A DNA stretch of 64,000 nt from Vitellaria paradoxa (GCA_019916065.1 CM034233.1:50186009-50250008); one strand, 5' to 3'; shown: positions 21,783 through 33,797, counted from the first letter of the stretch. Numbers and translations are program-made. Notes: a model not told the origin generated them from the sequence alone.

Positions 21783-22125
21783 CTTTCACCGCTTAGGCCA
21801 ATAGCTCTTCAAGTGCATATGAAGAGAACCCACACGGCGTAGGTATGTATATGTGTTCATTTGAATCTCACAAAATCACAAGAAGAATTTGATACAGTGG
21901 GGAAACGGGAAACAAAAAAACGGACACCCCTTCTTTGATTTGGGCAAACCCAAGAAAGCGCGTAGAGCCTGGTTCAAATCTGAAAAAATCAAGAGATAAA
22001 AAGCAAGTACTACCTTTGAACCGTCAACAAAATATGTAAACGGACCCAACAAGTTTTTGAAATTCCCAGACCTGTAAGAACTGAAGATCGACGAGATTAA
22101 TGGCTGATGAACCAAGGCGATCAAT
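21783..22125 (-). other. GONST1: Probable 5' UTR exon of the GONST1-type gene
   Basis: Inference from position and splice signal: on the - strand, GGTGAAAG is followed by GTAATT (donor at 21781-21782), which would join to the acceptor at 17223-17224. A second possible donor, CAAAG/GTAGTA, lies at about 22013-22015. GC content is higher than in the flanks. Small upstream ATGs occur in it. The transcript start is not visible; it should lie near 22100-22130, below the T-rich block. Confidence 0.45.
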
Positions 22126-22130
22126 TAAAT

Positions 22131-22254
22131 TTACCGTATTTTATTTTTTTTATTTTTTTTTTATTTTTTCGTATTCTTTTTTCCGGAAATAAAAGCTCCA
22201 AAGTGCGCCATATTTGCGGTACATCTTAGCACGGAGTCGGCACAAAGGGGCATT
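22131..22254 (-). promoter_or_regulatory. Putative GONST1 promoter-proximal region
   Basis: Contains an A-rich (on - strand) block at 22135-22180 and about 70 bp of mixed sequence. No clear TATA box assigned. Only about 130 bp separate the 5' UTR exon from the transposon-derived block that starts near 22255. Confidence 0.3.
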
Positions 22255-22976
22255 TGTTATTTAGGCGTTTGGAAACATAATTTTTAATAATTTTTAGTCA
22301 AAAGTTGTTAGTTGTAATTTTGATGTACTTAGTGGAATAAGTTATAATTTTAATAATTTTTTGTAATTTTTGGGTTTGGGTAAAATTTTTGATAATTTTT
22401 CAATAACTTTTAGTAATTTTTGAGTATTTAGTAAAATTTTTAGTACTTTTTTGTAATTTTTGTGCGTTTAGTAAAACTTTTAATAACTTTTTCATTTTGA
22501 GTGAAACAAATTACTGTAACATAGTAGAAAAGTGGTAAAAGTTGAGATTTTACCAAATACCTTTTTTGCATCTTTTGGTAATTTTTTACACATTTTTGTG
22601 CTGCCAAACTGTAATAACCTGAATATTTTTTTAATTAATTTGCTTAAGTGTGGTGGTGATATTTATTATATTAAAAATCTAGAAATTTGAGAATTTGAAA
22701 ATTTTTTGAATGATAAAATTAGTTGAAAAGATTTTGAATTTAATTTCACCCTATGTGAAAGTTTAATGTAAAATTTCTAAACTTTTATTCAAACAATTCC
22801 TGACCCGATTACTTTTTTTCGTTCAACCCAAGCCCATTAACCCATGGGTCAACCCATCCTTCGACTCACCTCAACTCACTTCAACTCACTTTATCACTCA
22901 CTAAGTTGACTCATTAATAGTAACTCTCAATCATTTTCCTACAAACTTTATCTTCTTCCATCCATCCTCCCATACT

Positions 22977-23179
22977 TCTCTCAAATTATTTAGTTAATTA
23001 GTCAAAAAAAAGCAAGATTCCCGAATCATGCCACCTATTATACATTTAAGACACCTATTATACATTTAAGACTTTGAAGCATCTCTCAAATTATTTGGTT
23101 AATTAATCAAAAAGAAGCAAAATTTTTGAATTATGCCACCTATTATACATTCAAGACTCTACATTAAAGTCTTTGAAGC
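22977..23179 (+). repeat. 105-bp tandem duplication inside solo LTR
   Basis: tctctcaaattattt recurs at 22977 and 23082, with matching sequence to ttgaagca in each; a 20-bp unit (cacctattatacatttaaga) is further doubled near 23031-23070. Confidence 0.85.
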
Positions 23180-24692
23180 ATGGGAAGTGAAGGTTGTCTT
23201 CTCCACCGACACTTCCCCTACACCCCCATGACTTCTTATAAAACACTTCATCTCTGTGAAAAAAAAAAAATTCTAAGGTTTTCAAAGAGCTGTAAGGTTT
23301 GTGTGTGTGTTTTTTTTTTTAATTATTATCAAGTGTTGATTGGAGATTCCGTGGTGCTTGGAGGAAGAAGAAAAGCTTAGAGCTTTCCAATTCGATTGGT
23401 GTTCAAAGCTAAACTTCTCTTTCTTCTTGGACTTGGTCACCAATATCTTCATTAAGGTAGGATGACGAACCTCCTAGAATGTGTTTGATGCCTTCAATTT
23501 GAGCTAGAATGAACATGTGTAGGATTAATTTGAAGTTGAAGCATTTTTCTGAGTTTGAGGTATAAATTTGATTGTGATAAAAAAAGTTTTTTCATTAATT
23601 ATCTTCATAACTTGTAATATTAAATTTATATTTACATGTTTGAGTTTGCATTATTGGTTGGTTAGTGTTCATATGTACTTATAATGATGGAGTTGGACGT
23701 CCTAATGAGAGAAAAAAAATAGAATACCCCGCATTTTGGGCGCAGAGAAGCTGAAACTTCGACCTGATGTAGCGTAGCATGCTGACAGCTCTTTGTTGTA
23801 ACTTCTAACATGATTTTGACCTATAAAACGGTGAAATTAAGCTTCGGCTAAAACATAAAAGTTGTAGCCTTTAAGTTTTCTTTCCAACCCAAAAAGATTT
23901 GCATCAATTTAATTTGTGAGTCAAAAAGTATGCCTAAAATGCTGAACACATGTAAAACTGTATTTTCTAAACAAACTGAATTCAAGGCTGTTTTTGAACC
24001 TTCAGACTTTAGAATTGTAAAAAGTGTAAAACATGAAATTTGTAGGTCTCGAAGTCTAGTTTCTATAACTATATCGGAGTTCTACTCTATTATATGAATT
24101 TTCTTTCAAGCTGTTATCTCTGCTTAGCGTTTAATAAATGCTTGTTCGTTTTTTTTTATATATATATAAGAATTTTATGTTTATATATTAATTTAAATGT
24201 CCAATTACCTTCTGTTAGTTATAGATATGTTAATGATTTCTATTCATGTGTAATTTTGTTCAAAAGCCTAATCTAGTAAAGCACTTATACTGATTGATGA
24301 AATACTAAAGTAGATTGTTAAGTTGATACTTCTTAGTTATCTTCCAATTGATATGAAATTATTTTAAATTGGAATAATTTTATGAACATTTGTGGATATC
24401 TTGAAGCAGAAAACCTATGATAATGGTTTATAAATAAGATGATGACTGGAATTTATTCAAATTATCTTGAATAATATTATTCTCCTACCAAATCAAAAGT
24501 TTAGAATGTATTAGCTTTGTAATCTCATTGGTTTAATTGTTCAACTGATGTACTATACTATCCAGTTAGAATAAATAAAACTTATAAATTTTTCTAAAAT
24601 TAATATAAGCCCCAAGAGTTATCTATTATCTTCCTATTCCATAAAATAATAAATAAAGGGAAAAAGAGGCAAAAACCGAGATTGAAGCCAAT

Positions 24693-24750
24693 GAGGTTTG
24701 AACTTGCGACTTCAATCGCGATTAGGGTCACCCTTCCACTAAGCTGCCAA
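24693..24750 (-). repeat. tRNA-derived (SINE-like) pol III box pair
   Basis: On the - strand an A-box-like TTGGCAGCTTAGTGG (24736-24750) is followed by a B-box-like AAGTTCAAACCTC (24693-24705). The acceptor ends do not pair as in a true tRNA gene, so this is a tRNA-derived repeat or decayed tRNA. Confidence 0.45.
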
Positions 24751-25522
24751 CCTCGCTTACTTAATATACCATTAGAAATAATTTTATTCTTATCAAAGGT
24801 AGTACGGTAAACTAGTCAAAAAATTAACTAAAATACTAATTCAAATTCTAAATTATTTCTAGCTACTTGTTACTTGTTAATTTACATATAATACCTACCT
24901 TTGTGATAATATTGGTGACTATGTTAAATCTTTGATTTATGAGAATTATTATTGAATTATGAATTGAGATAAAATATTTAAAATATACTGCATGTGATTG
25001 AATAAATCCCACTTAGGATTCATCACTAGGGAACATTGCCGGTTACTATTAAAAAAAATATCCTATTTCCATGCAAAGTATCCTTAGGAATGTTAAAGGG
25101 TAAGAATAAATTAAGGCACTCGGTGTTAAAGTTATCTTTGGCAATGGGGTGGTGCGTGGGTAGAAATGGCCTTTTAGATGAAATGGGAACATATGTATTT
25201 TATTTGGGAGATGTTCCTTTCCGACCTAGCCAGTCAGGTAACCGATTGCGACGGCTAAGTTTTTGGGGGACACCGTTGGAATGCGTTGGATGCTAAGCCC
25301 ATAAAGTCACTGGTTCCCAAGGCCGGGGTTAGAGGAGGATAGGAGTATGATTACCTTAGGAGGATTTAGATTAAACCCCTTTATCAAATGTTACTATGAC
25401 TGGCAACATCTTTTACTTATGTATGAATGATGTGTTGGAATTATTTAATTATATTTAATTCCTTTAAATGAATATTTTATAAGAAGATGTAGAAAAAATA
25501 TATATGAAACATGTATCGCTAT

Positions 25523-25580
25523 GGGATTTGATCCCGAGACCTTAAAGATTTGAATCTGAGATCCCTACCACTTTAACATC
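25523..25580 (-). repeat. Second tRNA-like box pair in the solo LTR
   Basis: - strand: a TTAAAGTGGTAGGG stretch precedes GGGATCAAATCCC (25523-25535), a good B-box match. The tRNA fold is incomplete. Confidence 0.35.
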
Positions 25581-26639
25581 GATTTCATTATGGTACAAAC
25601 AACAACATTAAACTATTTATGTGTAAGTAAAATAGTAGTTACAGTGACGGTCACATTGAATTGTTGTAAGTATAATTTACATTATTCAGTTGGATCTATT
25701 AAATTATTTGTTGCTTGAACAATATGCCACCTAATCACATTCACTATATTGGGTCACCTAATACAGTGTAGTATTATGACCACTGCATATAGGCACCTAG
25801 GAGATTCTGATTACTAGGTTTTAGTAGCTCACCCCTTTGTGAGAATATTTTTTTCAAGATATTAAGCACAGGGATACTGAAGATGAACTATAAAGAGATT
25901 AATTTTTCTTAAATATTCCACCAAAAGAGCTATCTATTTTTTTTCTTACGCAGCACTGGAAGACTTTATTTATTATTGTGGTTTGTAATAATAATTATTA
26001 GATGATTGTAATCATTAAGTTTAGACCTAACTTGCTTTTATTTGGTATGTAATGTTAATCGCGTGATTGGACGCTTAGATGGCTCTATAATACTATTCTC
26101 TATCTTTATTTTGTACTCTACAGTGGAATCCTACCAAATGATTCAGTCTAATGGCTTATAAATATTGCTTGCAATAAACTAAGCATTTTGAATACCTTAA
26201 ATTTTTATTGCGAGTCAACCCCAATTTAGAGAAAATTTTAGGGTGTGACAGCGTATTGTTATCATCTTATTTTTACATCCAATAAATAATCCCAAGTCAC
26301 CCTCGGTCATTCGGGTTATGAAAATATAGGGCGTGACACAAACGGGGCCCATGTCATGTCATGTGTGGCTGTTATTAGTTTGATTTTAAAAATTCTGGCT
26401 AAGAGTTATAATTATTTTTCAAATTAAAAATAATTTATTGGGGGTGAAGAACCCAAAATGACTATGGATGATTATTATCTTGACATATGAAATTTAATTA
26501 GTTGTATAATTGTACAATGTATGGATAATTTTTAAATATAGTTATGAACCTAAAGTCAGTGCATAACCTAGTAAAAAAGAAAAGAAAAAATTCAATTCAA
26601 AAAAATAAATTGCAAGATTTTCTTATACAGTTTTTTTTA

Positions 26640-27719
26640 GAATAACTTTTTTTATTTCCATTTCTCGTAAAGTGAAATTTGAAAAATTTTAGCCCCAAAA
26701 TTTTAAATTTCAATATGTGCATATTCTTGTTTGAGTTTTTGATGAATTTAAATATATTTTGAATATTTATTTGTAATAAAAAAATTAAATTTACTCTTAT
26801 TTTTGGACCCTTAAACCCATGTCTTGGTGATAGTGTTCGTGTTGTGAAAATTTAGGACATTGTAGTTGGTATCATAATTCTAGGTTCACGATTTCCTCTG
26901 AGCTTTGGATAGTGGTATTAGAATTACTTTGTTAAAAGTGAATTTTAGACATTCAATAAAGTTTTAAAAGTTGAATTATTTTTTGTATGTTAGGTTTGAA
27001 ATTTTAATATATGTTATAAATTTCATTTATTAATATTTGAATTTCATCTAAGATTGGTATATATATGATTTGATTGAGGTATATATTTTGCAAAGTTTGT
27101 TAACTTTTGGTAACTGATTGTTCTCTATGAATTTAAGATTTGTATTTAGTTTAAATTTTGATATATGTATAATTTGAAATTATTTAGAATTTTGATATGA
27201 TATTTCAATAAGAATTTATGATATATTAGCTAATTTGTTGATTAATTGTGATATTTTTAAATTATTGTTTTGAATAAGTCTTATTAATGAATTTGAGTGA
27301 TTTATGTTGATTTAATTGATTTTAATATGGAATTTATTATTGAATTTGTTTAGTAATACATTTTAATATGATTATATTATGAAATTTTAACTTAAAAGAA
27401 ATGTAATTTTGAGATTTATTTTGATATTCGAATATAATTTTTTACAGTTAATTTTTACTTGTCGATGCAATTAATTTATATATACATTAAATTTATTAGT
27501 ATCCACATAAATTATTTTAAATTTTAAGGAAAAAATTTATTTTTAAAATTTTAAATTTCAGTATGTAAATGTTATTTGAACTTTTGGTGAACTTAAATAT
27601 ATTTTTAGTATTCATTTGCAAAAAAAAAAAAAAAATTCAAAATTTTCTCTTTTTTTTTCAGTTAAACCTATGCCATAGTAATAGAAGGGATTTTGAGTCC
27701 TAAAAATCGGGTCATTACA
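26640..27719 (+). mobile_element. Decayed LTR pair with primer binding site
   Basis: Two related stretches in direct orientation, about 26640-26868 and 27500-27719, offset roughly 850 bp. Each runs through a tttaaatttca(a/g)tatgt segment and an aacc(c/t)atg(t/c)c segment to an LTR-like end (ggacattgta; gggtcattaca). The first is followed by gttggtatcataattctagg (26869-26888), a decayed Met-type primer binding site as seen after Del-like LTRs. The short interior codes for nothing. LTR starts are not resolved. Confidence 0.45.
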
Positions 27720-28038
27720 CTAGATGCATACCAAATAAAATAGCATACATAATATCCAAAAGAATAAAAAAAACTAAATGAATTTGATATCAATTTAATT
27801 TCTATCTAAAAATTATCAAGTCACTATACTTTAATTCTTGAATTAATATCCTTTTAGGCTCGAATTGTTGCAACCCAATAATTATTTGAATTATTCTATA
27901 TATTCAGTATTTTTTTATCATTATTATATTCGTGAGGATGCAATTGTCATTTTGCATGGGTTGAGTATTTCAACACTTAAAATTTTGTAAGTCTGGGACT
28001 GTGTTGTTCAGAAGATGAGCCATTTAGACAGTTGTCCT

Positions 28039-28536
28039 TGTAATAACCTAAATTTTCAAATTTAATTAGCTGATAATTAGGAACCTAATTACGATTTAAT
28101 CGAGTGTTAATACAAGTGAATTGAAGAATTTATAGAATAGATGGATTAAGAATTTGAAATTAATATCAACATTTAGTAAAATAGATTAAGGAGAGAGTAG
28201 CCCGAGTGAATGGAGGAAGGGGGCAGGCGCAAGATGGGATTCGGGGGCACCCAAACTGTGTGATGTTTGATTGATTTTCAACCCTGTGTTTTGGTTCGCT
28301 GCACGCGCCACTCGATCATCATTTCAAGATCAGACCTATGAGAGAGAAGACATGAGGAGAGGAAAAGGTTGTCTACCTTTCTCTAGAAGGTGCATCATTA
28401 TATATCACTGTGTGTGTATAATGTTGGCTTCAGACGAAAGGGAGAACCAAGAATGGGAAGTGAATGTAGATTGGAAAGTGTATCAGACCTTGGCCAAATT
28501 CTGGCATTTTCGAAGAGTTTTCAACAGCTTACTGGG
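28039..28536 (+). mobile_element. 5' part of a Del/Tekay-like LTR, cut by assembly gap
   Basis: Starts TGTAATAACCTAAATTTTC, the same start pattern as the solo LTRs at 13840 and 22610. The sequence runs into the N gap, so its end and any internal domain are not visible. Confidence 0.5.
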
Positions 28537-28636
28537 NNNNNNNNNNNNNNNNNNNNNNNNNNNNNNNNNNNNNNNNNNNNNNNNNNNNNNNNNNNNNNNN
28601 NNNNNNNNNNNNNNNNNNNNNNNNNNNNNNNNNNNN
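28537..28636. other. Assembly gap (100 N)
   Basis: Exactly 100 N, the usual placeholder for a gap of unknown size. Confidence 0.99.
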
Positions 28637-28826
28637 TATATTATCTATTATTATTAAATAATGTATGAATATCTATTAGACAAAATCAATTAAATTTTTT
28701 ATTTAAAAAATATATTTAAAATTTTAAATTTTAAAAATTTATTAAAAACATTTTAATTAAAATTTTAATTTTAATGTCCTTAAAACTTAAATTTTGAATA
28801 CATACACTTTTACACTATGTGTAAGG

Positions 28827-29058
28827 AAGTTTAAAATTTTAAATTTAAGATATTTTCAACTGTTAAATTTAAAATGGTCAGGAATATTTTCTTTTTCTCT
28901 CACTTTTTCCATATTTTTTAATACTTTCTATATAATCATTTATATAATAAGTAAGTTTAAAATTTTGAATTTAAAATATTTTCAACTATTAAATATCTTA
29001 AATGACCAGAATTATTTTTTTCTTTTACTTTTCTCATATTTTTTAATACTTTTATATA
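28827..29058 (+). repeat. 126-bp tandem duplication
   Basis: aagtttaaaatttt at 28827 and 28953; both units pass through a gatattttcaact-like and a catattttttaatac segment. Very AT-rich. Confidence 0.75.
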
Positions 29059-30102
29059 AAAGATTTTAACTTTTAGAAAATGGGATAATATCTGTAATAA
29101 ATAATAAAATTTTATACCTAAATCTCTTTTGATTAATTATTTTATTTTTATAAGTTAGTTTTACACTTCTTTTTTTTTATGTAAGTTTGCTTTATATTTA
29201 AATTGAGTTATTTACACACCAAATTATTTCTGTGCCTTCAAACACAGGCAATTACTATAATATTATGTTGTACAATAACTCAATCACAAATGTGTGATTT
29301 CAACTTTTTTTTTTTTCATTTTATGTGGATGCTAGTAAATGAACAATAATAATTACAGTTGAGGGTGTAATTAAGGAATTTTCTTACCCTAATTATGGGT
29401 TGGTAGAAAATTAGACTATTGATTAGAATGTGATATATGATTAGTACTAGAAAAAATTTTGAACCAAAATCTTATAAAGTTTTCTCGCCCTGAATTATAG
29501 AATGGGTATTAAATTGGACTATGAACTGAATATTAAATTAGGTTATAAACAGTTGGGTTAAGATGTTATGTACTATTAATACTAAAAAAGACTTTTGGGT
29601 CAAAATCTTATTCGAATTATAGCTCACCACAATTAAAGCATAGTTCTTGTACAATATTCTTATTTAAATAATCCACCTAATTTCTCCGGAATTTGAAAAA
29701 TTATATCCTTCTATATATTATATCTCATAGTTTCACACCTTCAAATTGTGATCTTCATTAAAACAAGTAAATACAAGAAGATGGAATATTGAAAATTGAT
29801 TACTTGTTGAGCTTTGTTTTTCTTTTAAATACTGTTTTGGACTATACTTTTTTACCCAGTTGAGGAGCTAGATGCCATGCACGTATCTATATATACATGT
29901 CTATGTTTTGATCTATAAATTAAGCTAGATATAAATTAATTTGGTGCAATAGTAGATATAATTTTTTGCTGCTGGAGGCTATGCTTGAGAGAGACGAAAG
30001 CCTATTTTGAGCCATATAGCTGGGTCGAGTTTTGTTGCCAATAACCATTGTTTGGAGGCCTAGCATTTGTTAATAAATGTCTTTGAGAATTCTAATTAAG
30101 AG
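29059..30102. other. AT-rich intergenic, nothing certain
   Basis: A degenerate duplication of about 110-130 bp occupies roughly 29385-29625 (both halves contain a ttttct-accct-like start and a caaaatcttat end). No gene recognised. Confidence 0.4.
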
Positions 30103-30505
30103 TTCGTTTGAAGTATTAAAAAAATAAAAATTGAAAAATTAATAAAAGTGAAATTTTTTAAAATTTAAAATGTAAGAAGTTATTTTGAAATGATGGTTGA
30201 ATTTTGTATTTAATTTGTATAAAGTTATTAAAAAGTATATAAAGAGTCACGTACATAGTAAAATTTAAATTTTAATGGAAAATTCTGAAAATTTTTAAAG
30301 TTTTGTATAACACTATGATACAAACATCATTTAACTTTTTAAAAAATTTATTAAAATTTGTTGAAATACACTATAATGGTTTATTTCAATAGATTTTGAT
30401 AATTTTTTTTTAAAAATTAGAATTTTTTAGAGTTTAAAAAAATTAAAATTTTTAAAATTTTTTAATATTTTTTGAACTTCTTTAAAAATTCAAACGACCC
30501 CTAAG
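30103..30505 (+). mobile_element. MITE-like element with short inverted ends
   Basis: Left end gagttcgtttgaag; right end ttcaaacgacccc. The inverse of the right end (ggggtcgtttgaa) matches the left at most positions. AT-rich interior without ORFs. Confidence 0.45.
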
Positions 30506-30527
30506 AATCTCTCGCCGTCTCCCCCGC

Positions 30528-30797
30528 CTTCATACTTAACAAATTAATATCCACGTAAAACGATTTTAGAGCACAAAACCAATAAGCAAAAGAGCTTGGA
30601 AATTTTATAATTTTTCATTAGCGATTATTAAAGTATTTAACTTGAAATTAATTAATTATTAAACACGTCCCCTCTCTCTTCATACTTAACAAATTAATAT
30701 CCACGTAAAACAATTTTAGAGTACAAAACCAATAACCAAACGAGCTTAGAAATTTTATAATTTTTCATTAGCAATTATTAAAGTATTTAACTTAAAA
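30528..30797 (+). repeat. 150-bp tandem duplication
   Basis: cttcatacttaacaaattaa starts at 30528 and 30678; about 120 bp of each unit match with around seven differences, the spacer being less conserved. Confidence 0.9.
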
Positions 30798-30802
30798 AAT
30801 TA

Positions 30803-31110
30803 AGTGACATTTGGTTTATTTTTTATTTTTATTTTATGTTTTAAAAATTTTAAAATAAGGAAACAGAAAATCTGTTTTATTATTTTGGGATTTTTTTATT
30901 TTAGGTTAAAAACGCTCAAAATAATTTTTTATCATTTTTATTTTATGTGTAAACTCATTTTCTATTTTTAAAAAAATTTAAAAAATAAGTGACCAAATAA
31001 GTTTTAAACCGTTTTCCTTATTTTTAAAAACGTAAAATGAAAAATTAGTTCAAAAAAAAATAAAAATAAAAAATAAAAAATAAAAAATAGAAAAACAAAC
31101 TAAATAAGCC
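30803..31110 (+). mobile_element. MITE family 5, copy 1
   Basis: Left end gtgacatttggtttatttt, right end aaacaaactaaataagcc, imperfectly inverted. Related to the copy at 33487 through gctcaaaataa..., taaactcattttc and agtgaccaaataa. Confidence 0.5.
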
Positions 31111-31796
31111 GTTAATTATTAAAACACGCAGAAAGACAAACTAATGTATCAGCTCAACTATTTGATTATTAGGACGTGTAGACCCAGGCCCCTTTTAAGA
31201 CATTCAGGTTAATTATTAAGACAAGTGGACATATAAATTGTTATACTAACCCAAAACTAATTGACTATTAGGACATGCAAAGAGTCAAAATTCTTCGGAA
31301 CCCAACTCTAATATTATGTTAAAGTATTCAATTGGAAATAAATTAATAAGAGCAAAGAGACCCTTCAAATTTTATACTAGTTTTGAGCAGTATGCATTAT
31401 TTCCACAAACATTGAGGTCCTGTTTAGTATATTAAAAAAAATCAAAATTCACAAAAATCTATTAGAATTTATCATTTTTCTTCAATTAAATTTCACTATA
31501 TATTACTTTTATATCAAATTTTTATATTTTTATTGTTTTTTTTAACCAAACAACTCTTAAGATTGCATAAAAAGCAAACTTTCCAAAGTAGCTTAAAGAT
31601 TAATTTGTTCCTTCTACGCCTATACAACTTGATAAATACCCTTGCCCTTTCAAGTTAGCGCCAACCGAAAGCGGAAACGAAATTGCGTTTTGATTTGTGA
31701 CGTTGATCATGGAAAAAAAAAAAAAAAAAGAGAGAGGAAATGTATAACCCAATAATAGCATAAGAATATTGTTCTTGAGGAGCATAAGCATTCAAA

Positions 31797-32108
31797 GTGT
31801 TTGGAGCTCAAAAAGTTTCAAAAAATTTTTAAAAATTTTTACAAAATTTTTCCTATCTCAAATCACGTAAATTTTTATAATACTCTAAAAAATTTTATAA
31901 ATTTATATAAATTTCTACAAATCCTAATAAATTTTTACAACTTTCAAAAAGTTTTAGCACAAAAAGTCAAAAAGTATCTGTGAGAATCCGTTCGAATAAA
32001 TATTCACTGTTCATCTCTATTTTTCTTTTTTGTGGTGTGTTAATTACATTCTGAACCCAAAAAATAACTCAAATCACATTTTATTTTAACTTTTTGAACT
32101 CCAAACAC
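31797..32108 (-). mobile_element. MITE family 2, copy 1
   Basis: Terminal inverted repeats gtgtttggagctcaaaaagt (left) and actttttgaactccaaacac (right) differ at one position. The interior carries the family's aaatcacattttat and tctgtgagaatccgttcg segments. Confidence 0.65.
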
Positions 32109-32334
32109 CTCATTATAGAGTTTTTAAGTATATATTTTTGAAATTAATTAATATTTAATTCTCATATATTAGTGTCCTAATTAAAATGGTCCATATAAGA
32201 ATTCAAATTTGATAAGGAATTATTTAGAAAATTATTATTGGCAAAAGATTGTGAGTTAATTTTCTAACTATATCCTACTTTGATGGACGGTAGAGATTAA
32301 ATGACTAATTAGGAAATTGGGTTCTCTCTCTCCC

Positions 32335-32516
32335 TATAAATAGTGAATGAATTCTATCAATTCATGCACATTAAAATAACAACACATTAGAGTTTATAGG
32401 ATAAGAGGGAGAAACCTTAGTTTCCAAAAGGATTTTATTTTGTTGTAGAAGAAGATTCAAGAGTAATAATTTTGAGATAACTTCCGCATTCAGATTTTTA
32501 AAACAATGGCTCAAGG
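32335..32516 (+). promoter_or_regulatory. Promoter-like block with a mini-exon and splice donor
   Basis: A TATA box (ctataaatag, 32334-32343) is followed about 165 bp later by ATGGCTCAAG and a consensus donor gtatg (32516). The layout looks like a transcription start, 5' UTR and short first exon (Met-Ala-Gln). No downstream exon was recognised; it could instead be part of an LTR. Function unknown. Confidence 0.3.
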
Positions 32517-33069
32517 TATGTTTTTTTATTATATTATGTAAGTTAAGGTAAAATATGTGAATATTATGAAAATCAAGATCTATGTATTTAATTAAATTAT
32601 TATGTATAAATTTAATTATGAACTTACGTATATCATCTATGAAAATGCATTAAGGTTGTATTATGTGGTTGGATTGAAGTGCACACGTGGGAGGAGAAAA
32701 TACCCAAAAAGTTTTTGCTTCAAAATTATTTTAACTAGCTCTATATTGTTTTATTTATAACTTAAACATTTCGTGTATCTCCCCATTGGTTTCAAAATAC
32801 AGGGTGACCATAAGTTTTAGTCAGTGGGTTTTTCCTATGCATTAATTAATTTGAATGACGCTACAGTATACCTAATCTCGTTTTTTCTGATGCTCTGATG
32901 TCGCTTCACATTTATTTATTTTTTAATTGTTATTCTTTTAATGCATGGATCTCCGCTACAAGACAATTTGAAAGAAACAATGCCACTTGAATGAGTTTAA
33001 TCTTTTATTGGTCATATGATCACTGCAATGTTGTAATCACATGAAGATAGGTATCTGAGTAATACAGTG

Positions 33070-33203
33070 GGTGTGTTTGAGTAACAAAAAATGAGATAAG
33101 TTTTACAGTTCGTAATTCGTACAATGAGGTAAAAAGTGAATAATTTTTTAAATTTTTTTGTATTTTTTACCATTTTTTAGAAATTTTATCACTCCAAATA
33201 GTG
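33070..33203 (+). mobile_element. MITE family 1, copy a
   Basis: Starts ggtgtgtttgagtaac and contains agttcgtaattcgtacaatg and aaaagtgaataatttttt, the core of the family; the right end atcactccaaatag is worn. Confidence 0.55.
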
Positions 33204-33486
33204 TCATTGTGATGTATTTTCTTTAATAATCTACTGTTTTGGCTGCAAATGCATTAGTATTACTAAAGATTAGTTTTGTTTTCTCTCTAGATTTCTACTC
33301 CAGCTAAAATAAGTTGTTTGGTAGTCCAAAACACACAAAAAACTACTAACTTTTACAAAAAAATAAAAAAATAATAAAGCAAATGAACATATAAAAAAAA
33401 TACTCATTTATTGCGCGGCATGTTTATTTGCCAAATTCTCCTTTTTAATTTAATCTAGATAATATTTTTATCCAGACATGACGAGG

Positions 33487-33785
33487 TAAAGTGATATTTG
33501 GTTTATACCTATATTTTGTTTTTTTTATTTTATTTTCTAATTTTTTTGGGATTCATGTTTTAAAAATATTGAAAATACATTTAATTTGAAGTTTTTATTT
33601 TTTATTTTGAAATTCTCTTTATTTTGGTCAAAAGACTCAAAATAACTTTTGATCTTTATATTTTGTGTATAAACTCATTTTTAGTTTTTTAAAAATAAAA
33701 TTTAAAAAAACGAGTGACCAAATATATCTTGAGCTATTTTTCTTATTTTAAAAAATTATAAAAACAGGTATATCAATTGGCCGGT
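33487..33785 (+). mobile_element. MITE family 5, copy 2
   Basis: Begins taaagtgatatttggttta and carries the actcaaaataac, taaactcattttt and gagtgaccaaata segments shared with 30803-31110. Confidence 0.5.
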
Positions 33786-33797
33786 GACGTTCTTTAT

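Larger units (their letters stand above)
22610..26338 (+). mobile_element. 3.7-kb solo LTR (Del/Tekay-like Ty3/gypsy) with perfect TSD
   Basis: Starts TGTAATAACCTGAAT and ends ATATAGGGCGTGACA. The 5-mer caaac flanks it on both sides (22605-22609 and 26339-26343), a perfect target-site duplication. A second end-like sequence, TTTTAGGGTGTGACA, lies 88 bp inside (ending 26250), but only the outer end gives the duplication. There is no internal domain. The long LTR fits Del/Tekay-type chromoviruses (inference). It contains a tandem duplication (22977-23179) and two tRNA-like pol III box pairs. Confidence 0.85.
22255..26360 (+). mobile_element. MITE-like block split by a solo LTR
   Basis: Starts near ggcgtttggaaac (22263) and its right end reads gctgccaaac then, after the LTR, ggggccc (26344-26350). 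Removing the solo LTR and one target copy joins these into ccaaacggggccc, the inverted form of the common plant MITE end ggg(g)cccgtttgg. The interior is low-complexity, with about 40-bp repeats of a gtaatttttg unit. Confidence 0.45.

Noticed and set aside
24693..24750. Functional tRNA gene
   Set aside because: A and B boxes are present but the acceptor arms do not pair; it lies inside an LTR.
26241..26250. gggtgtgaca as the end of the 3.7-kb solo LTR
   Set aside because: Flanking sequence does not match the 5-mer before 22610; the end at 26338 gives a perfect caaac duplication.
28271..28668. ORFs spanning the N run
   Set aside because: They read through undetermined bases and have no family match.
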